This document shows, piece after piece, positions 58,803-64,000 of a stretch of DNA of 64,000 bases (the first letter of the stretch is position 1; each line of letters begins with the position of its first letter). Where the stretch lies: contig NC_089588.1 in assembly GCF_019320115.1 (NCBI RefSeq), positions 113,150,733-113,214,732 on the forward strand, written 5' to 3'. The notes beneath the pieces are model-generated. The model was given only the letters and a program-made list of their open reading frames with translations. It was not told where the DNA came from and did not search any database. Source of the stretch: Miscanthus floridulus (lineage: Eukaryota; Streptophyta; Magnoliopsida; Poales; Poaceae). The translations under genes were made by a program, and so were the position numbers.

Positions 58803-59099
58803 TTCGTTGTGGTTGGATTTGGACGTTATGTCGCTGTGGTTTAAAACTATGTATGTTGTTGTCATTTGTATGGATATTTGTCTTGGTGGTGTTCTGAAAA
58901 ATATATATGTTGCTGACGATGCGTAAGCCACGAAATTTCTGTATTGTTGGTGCTATAATGTATTGTGAACAATAATGATGCACAGTGGTAATGCCAATGG
59001 TAATGGACAAAATATTGTTGCCGGAACAAACACAATGGCGACAGTGACGCTGCCCCTCATTGCCGCTAGAGGGACCACCGACCGCATGCACTGGCACCT

Positions 59100-59660
59100 A
59101 CATTACCGTCGGATGGTACTTTGGACCAGCGTTGATATTCTCGTCATCATAGCCGGATGGTACGATGGACCGGCATTGATGTTCTCGTCATCATAGTCAG
59201 ATGGTAAGCCCGTCCAGTGTTGATGTTCTCATCATTGCTGCCGGATGGTAGGATGGCCCGGCGTTGACATGTTCATCATCACCACCGGTTGGTATGTTGC
59301 CCCGGCGATGATAGGTACATCGTCACCACCGGATGGTATGCTGGGCCGACATCGATGGTTACATTATCACCACCGAATCGTACGCCGAACCGGCATCAAT
59401 GGTTACACCATCACCGCCAGATGGTATACCGGACCGGCGTTAATGGATACAGCATCACCACCATATCATATGTTGACACGGCATCGATGGTTAGACCCTC
59501 ACCACTGGATCGTACGTCGGGCCGGCGGTGGTAAGACACCGTCACCGCCGCATAGTACGCCAGACCAACGGTGGTAAAGTACCATCACCGCCGGCGCGCA
59601 ACCGGCGGAGATAAAGGTCGGTAATGGGGGTTCTAGAGCCGGCGGTGATTAGCTTTCTAT
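59100..59660. repeat. Right subterminal tandem repeats of the CACTA element
   Basis: About ten degenerate units of roughly 45-50 bases, each with a GGATGGTANNNTGGNCCGGC core followed by a CATCACCACC-like tail, closing with CCGGCGGTGA copies next to the terminus. Open frames through this array are by-products of the repeat. Confidence 0.8.
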
Positions 59661-59730
59661 AGTAGTGACTTGGTATGATTCTGATTGCTCTCAATGCAAT
59701 GGGTGATGGATTAACTACTGATTTGGGGCC

Positions 59731-59966
59731 TATTTATACAAGTGAGAGCACATGTATATCAGTTTAGATTTTGTCTTTTGTCAAACAACAATAAGCTATA
59801 GATGACATGGCACCTAGTCGATTTCAACATTTAGTTATCAATTTCATTGGATTATATGGTCTGTGTAGGAAAGACAATTTCCACTACATACAAGGAAAAA
59901 ATGTCTTTTTCTATTGGAATATTTTTATACACGAGGAATGACATGCATGATCACTTCACCTTTACA
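59731..59966 (-). promoter_or_regulatory. Alpha-prolamin promoter, cut off from its gene by the CACTA element
   Basis: The prolamin box TGTAAAG is at 59960-59966 within CATGTGTAAAGGTGAAG, and the Opaque2-site variant TCCTCGTGTA is at 59928-59937. TATAAATA is at 59731-59738. Transcription would run leftward into the CACTA terminus at 59667, about 65 bases below the TATA box. Known zein promoters have the same boxes in the same order. Confidence 0.85.
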
Positions 59967-61955
59967 CATGTTACAGCCTTAGCCATATCATAAATGTTCC
60001 ACTTTATAAACAAGACGAGTATGTAAAGTTATGACTTGCTCACGTGTATCAAAGCCGTTATCAACGGACTTCATTGTAGTGTTGTACTCATGGTTAAAGC
60101 TTGCATAGTGGTTAGGTGAGAATTTATTCATCAATGAATGAACAAATGCTACAAGATCGACACTAATTGAAATCCCAGTTTGTACAGATGCATGCACACA
60201 CATAGAATGTACAAAATTAGAATGCTTGTAGCTAAACATGGCAATTGCCACATAGTCCCTGTGTTCTTGATTACAATTTACTTTAGTATTGTCTAAACCC
60301 CATATTGTATCACTTTGACAAAGTTTTAAATCAACTTTGACGACAAAAAAGCACTGTCAAGGCATCTATCATAAATAATGCACCAAAACAAACTTTATGT
60401 TCAAAATTTTGGATAAATTTTCTAGGAAGTTTGTCAAAATTAGGGAAAATTAACTTTGGGAAAAGCTAGAGCATGTAATAAACCAGAGTGGAGGGAGTAT
60501 ATGTTGAACTTTAGCTCTTGATTCAAATAGGTGTACATCTAGCTTTTGCAAATGTCAAAGTTAACTTGTTTCCATATATAATGGAGAAGGACAAATTTTA
60601 TGGAACTTTTGTTCCTTGCACTAGCTACAATATGAGTCTAACCTTTAATATAAAGATGAAGAGGACCATGGCCAACCTCCGAGCTATCTGAAACATAAGT
60701 TAGGGCTCATAGGCATAGATCCATTCATGAAAAAAGACAACATGATGACTAATGTAAACCTTACTCAGGAATGCTACAAAAACTCAAGAAAAAAGAGACT
60801 AAGATGGGGCTCAGCATTGATTTTTGTATCGAAAAACTACAACATGCAAACTTGAAGTTCCATGACAAGACACTCCTTCGTATTCTTTTTTGCTAGAATA
60901 ATGTGCCATTGGTACACATACTTAATTCCTTAGAGTCTACATAAAGAGATTTTGGCTTTGGTTACACACGAGTTGAATCTTGTCCCAAAGAATCGAAGAT
61001 CGAGAACATTGGGCTAGTAAGCTTAATCGCTTGGACTGGGCACCCATTTTGGGCAAGGGAAATCCAATATGGATAAAAATATTTAAAAAGAATAACTTCA
61101 ATTAACACCTAATCGAAATGAGGGGAAAAACTCTTGATGATGGCTTCCTTTACTGTTCCTTTTTTATTTACCGTGGAATTGCATGAGTCTGTATAATTTG
61201 TGTCATGGGTGCTCATATAGATGTGATAAGATATTCCTTCTGTTTTTATATGACATGGGAGTGCAGGCTACGTTGGTTCTAGTGTTTTGAGCTACGCCTA
61301 GTAAACCGTCATGTTAGTAATGAACTTCTTAATTTTTTACATTTAACATTTCAGAGCATGCCCTTTGTCACAAGCTAAACATAGAAGGAAATTGCAATCC
61401 ATTGGACTAAGCTAGGAGTCAGAATGGCACACTCCATGTGGGTTCTCTCTACAAAACTGTTGGATGGCAGTGGCCGGTTGGTACTTCAATCTTAGGGCTT
61501 TACTTTTGGATTTAAATAGCCCAAATCAAAATATTATTTTAGTGGGTGTGGTGTCCATTAGCAAGGATCCCATCTTTGGTAATGCTACCTAGCTAAAAAG
61601 TGAGCTAGCGTGTTGAGCTGCAAATTCCACACAAATTTGGTGTCCCTCCGCAAAATTTTCATTAATTTATTCATGTGATAATAATTTAAACTTCATAATC
61701 ATCATAATTTTTTTGGCCAAGAAGTTTTGTACTTTGTTGCTACCAACATCAAAATTGTTACTGATAGGGTCCAGCTGATTTAATGACCTTGGTGTTGTTA
61801 AGTTCATGGGCTGCAAAGGTTTACTTATATGTCTATGGCGGCTTGCACAATTTTGCTTCTAGATATAAACATATCCACCAAACATTTACTAAAAAACAAT
61901 AATTAAGAGGTAAGACTTTGTGTGGACAACTTTGAACACATATATTGGTTTATTC
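59732..61955 (-). repeat. Alpha-prolamin tandem unit B: 5' flank
   Basis: 2.2 kb colinear with 41122-43370, sharing even short features with scattered substitutions and small indels. Open frames in this block (for example 59988-60251) have an equal in the other copy but no domain and are not called genes. Confidence 0.85.
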
Positions 61956-63301
61956 ATGGGATGTTAGGTTACTAATCCCTTTTAGTGCCCTTGTACGATT
62001 GTCAATGCGCAGGAACATCAAACATCTTAGCTAAACAGTATTTGAAGGTAAGCTAGAAATTCCATTTTTGCTTACATTTTAGCTGAACAACCGCGGGGGC
62101 TTTAGTTCGTTACTTAAGGGTTTTTGGGAGCCTAGATAATTTTCTGTTCAATAAGATTTGGTTTGATAGCTGTGAATTATATGTTTTAGACTTTCTCATA
62201 TATCCTAGTATTATATGTCAAGAAAATAAAGGTGTGCATACTTAGTCCGCTTTATCCTAAGGATTGATAGTTATTAGGCTCTCTTTGGCATGACTTTTTG
62301 TTGGAGCCTCTCTACGGATTCAATTAAAAACCCTATCAAACGAGCACACATAAGAAGGGCTTCTACAGCCAAGAACAATAAAACCAAAGCCGTTTTGGAG
62401 CAAAAAAAAAAAAAAACCAAAGCCATAGAAATATAGCTTTCTTTGGCTTCTCCATTTTTTTGAGAAGCCTAAGTGTGTCTATAATTTTTTAAAAAAAATT
62501 ACCTCGTTGAATCTAGATATGCATAGGTGAGAAGCAATTTCAAGATTACATTGTATAAACTCGGTATTCTTATCTTAAAATTAATACAAAGACTTCCTTT
62601 ATCTAAAAAAAATTGCATGTCCCGCTGGACGTAGCCAGGTACTCTGACAGGTAGCTGTTGCAGCTTTGCAGGTCTGACAGTCCGGCTTTCACATTGCGAA
62701 TGCCGACATGAGAACAGCTCACATGTCTGTGTAAAGCATTACTGATATCATAATTTTGGTTTCTGTAATCATTTTTCTTCGTTTAATTTGGTTATTTTAT
62801 TAACTTTGGTTTTTGTAATAAATATTTTTTTCATGTCCTTGTGACACATATTTTATTAAGCAGAAGAAGAGTTTGACTGGTTACAGCATTCCTAAGTAAT
62901 CCATAGATTATCGTGGAAGAATGGAAGACAACGCGAGTCTCGATTGATGTATGAAAGGAGAGGCATAACACAATTTGGTTTATGTAATCGCTCCATGAAT
63001 GAATGAAACAAACATTATTGGGTCATCTACGACACAATTTGCAAGAACACCTTTGCGCTAACAAGTATTCCTCTCTTTCTATAAATCGCTCATCTAAAAT
63101 CAGTAGCAATTACAGCATAAGCAACTCGTGAAACCATGTATAAATTTGATGAGAAAAAAGCTTTGGTAACACTCCCTGCCCTGATACCGAAAGTCTGAAA
63201 ACTCTGAATGGCCAAGCTACCTCTGATCATGCATGTACTCTGAATTTGCTATACAGCTATATCAAATCCAAGAACCAGGTCCAGAGCAGCACCATTAGCA
63301 A
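61956..63301. other. Spacer and 3' flank of the DUF716 gene
   Basis: AT-rich DNA without coding signal. It contains an A(14) run near 62402 and several shorter A/T runs. The last few hundred bases should hold the 3' untranslated region of the minus-strand gene ending at 63302. Confidence 0.45.
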
Positions 63302-63836
63302 CTAGATCGCGCACTCCTCCCGGCGCTCACCGCCGTCTCCACCCAGGCACTCCATCGCCGCGACGTGCCTGTCATGCATCGCGGCGAGCTCCGGGTGGCC
63401 ATACCTGGCCGCAGCAACGGCATAGCACCCAAGAACATAACAGAACGCGAGGAACACAAGCCCGAAAAACTGGAAGTTAGCGAGCTGCTCGGCGCGCTCC
63501 TGCGCGGCGCGCGCGCGGCACTCGATGTGGCCGTCGGCGTCGCGGGCGCACCCGGCGGGAAGCATGGGCCCGTAGAGCGTGAACGCCGTCTGGTAGAACC
63601 AGAGCCCCTGCAGCGCAATGAGCACGCCTGAGGCGAGGTCCACGGGGAAGCTCTCCGGCAGGAGCGCCCCCAGGACGGTGGCGGCGACGCAGAGCTCCAC
63701 GAGGACGACGAGGAGGTAGTGGTAGTAGCCCTCTAGCCCCATGTGCGTCGTGGAGTGGAAGTAGAAGAGCACCAACTCCGCCGTGAACGCCGTCGCCGCC
63801 ACGAGGCAGAGCGCGCCGTCCGTCAGCGGGCAGTAC
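63302..63836 (-). CDS. DUF716/TMEM45-type membrane protein, last exon (gene continues beyond the window)
   Basis: Multi-pass membrane protein of a family found in animals (TMEM45) and plants; its molecular function is not established. The exon begins after CAG at 63837 with one base completing a split codon, then reads [17 protein letters not shown]. It shows the family motif [20 protein letters not shown], a [17 protein letters not shown] stretch, and about four hydrophobic segments (for example [14 protein letters not shown] and [20 protein letters not shown]). It ends with an acidic tail at TAG 63302. It has about 178 residues and the 5' part lies outside the window to the right. No lesion is visible. 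The first ATG of the surrounding open frame lies in the intron and is not the start. Confidence 0.85.
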
Positions 63837-64000
63837 CTGTGTCGTGTGTGTGTGTGTGTTGGTCGCCGTTGCAAGCAAATGAAAGTTATCAGCTTTACTG
63901 GTCTGGCAGTACTACTGAAGAAACAATTAAAAGTATAGGGAGGGAAAACATGAATTCGGACCGGTGATTTAGTCTGTGTTTAGTTCGGCAAAATTTGGGA
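63837..64000 (-). other. Intron of the DUF716 gene with a CA/GT microsatellite
   Basis: The acceptor ACAG precedes the exon. A GT run at about 63845-63859 (CA on the coding strand) takes the place of the usual pyrimidine tract. The rest to the window edge has no exon I can see. Confidence 0.6.

Larger units (their letters stand above)
44578..59667 (+). mobile_element. CACTA (En/Spm) transposon, 15.1 kb, inserted in the prolamin 5' leader
   Basis: Terminal inverted repeats are CACTACTACAGAAAG at the left and the complement of CACTACTATAGAAAG at the right (one mismatch). A 3-bp target duplication ACT lies at 44575-44577 and 59668-59670, as CACTA elements make. Subterminal CCGGCGGTGA motifs fill both ends. 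It carries a decayed TNP2 gene near the left end, an F-box pseudogene, internal duplications and nested insertions. Without the element, the prolamin promoter at 59670 onward joins the leader at 44575 with a leader length (about 65 bases) typical of zein genes. Confidence 0.92.

Noticed and set aside
59245..59577. Open frame of 110 codons with repeated peptide
   Set aside because: It arises from the CACTA subterminal tandem repeat and has no independent coding evidence.
62278..62470. Possible small MITE with CTTTGGC words near both ends
   Set aside because: No clear inverted ends or target duplication could be defined.

Overview
This is plant nuclear DNA from a grass, most likely of the maize/sorghum/sugarcane tribe (Andropogoneae). 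It carries an alpha-prolamin storage-protein gene of the 22-kDa class with its characteristic promoter, spliced genes with GT..AG introns, and long nested transposable elements. The species cannot be fixed from the sequence alone.

Layout. (1) 1.3-3.3 kb, minus strand: a complete four-exon cytochrome P450 gene of the CYP716/CYP728 type. (2) 3.8-13.9 kb: three tandem copies of a dirigent-gene unit. Copy 1 has an intact dirigent gene and a solo copia LTR. Copy 2 has the same solo LTR but has lost the gene. Copy 3 has a broken dirigent gene and still holds part of the copia interior. (3) 14.3-37.4 kb, minus strand: remnants of a CACTA transposon (an accessory ORF with a Ulp1-like protease domain, a TNP2 fragment and palindromic subterminal repeats). 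It was split by a 15.0-kb chromovirus-type Ty3/gypsy retrotransposon at 17605-32602, with 4.3-kb LTRs and a GCTCC target duplication. (4) 37.8-39.1 kb: a 5'-truncated LINE with a poly-A tail and a 13-bp target duplication. (5) 41.0-62.0 kb: a prolamin tandem array. One unit keeps only its promoter; the other has a gene with a premature stop and a frameshift. A 15.1-kb CACTA element (44578-59667) sits in that gene's 5' leader, so its promoter now lies 15 kb away. This CACTA carries a deleted TNP2 gene, an F-box pseudogene, internal duplications, a PIF/Harbinger-like insertion and a probable solo LTR. (6) 63.3-64.0 kb, minus strand: the last exon of a DUF716/TMEM45-type membrane protein gene that continues beyond the window.

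Only three loci look functional: the P450 gene, dirigent copy 1 and the DUF716 gene. Almost everything else is transposon or tandem-duplication debris. I see no sign of an unknown multi-gene system. The strongest observations are structural: the CACTA insertion that uncouples a storage-protein gene from its promoter, the gene-less prolamin promoter unit, the mosaic dirigent array that shares one retrotransposon insertion, and a gag-pol frame broken only by point stop codons and never by frameshifts.

All calls rest on reading translations, splice sites, repeats and terminal motifs by eye. Family names come from memory of the families; no database search was run.
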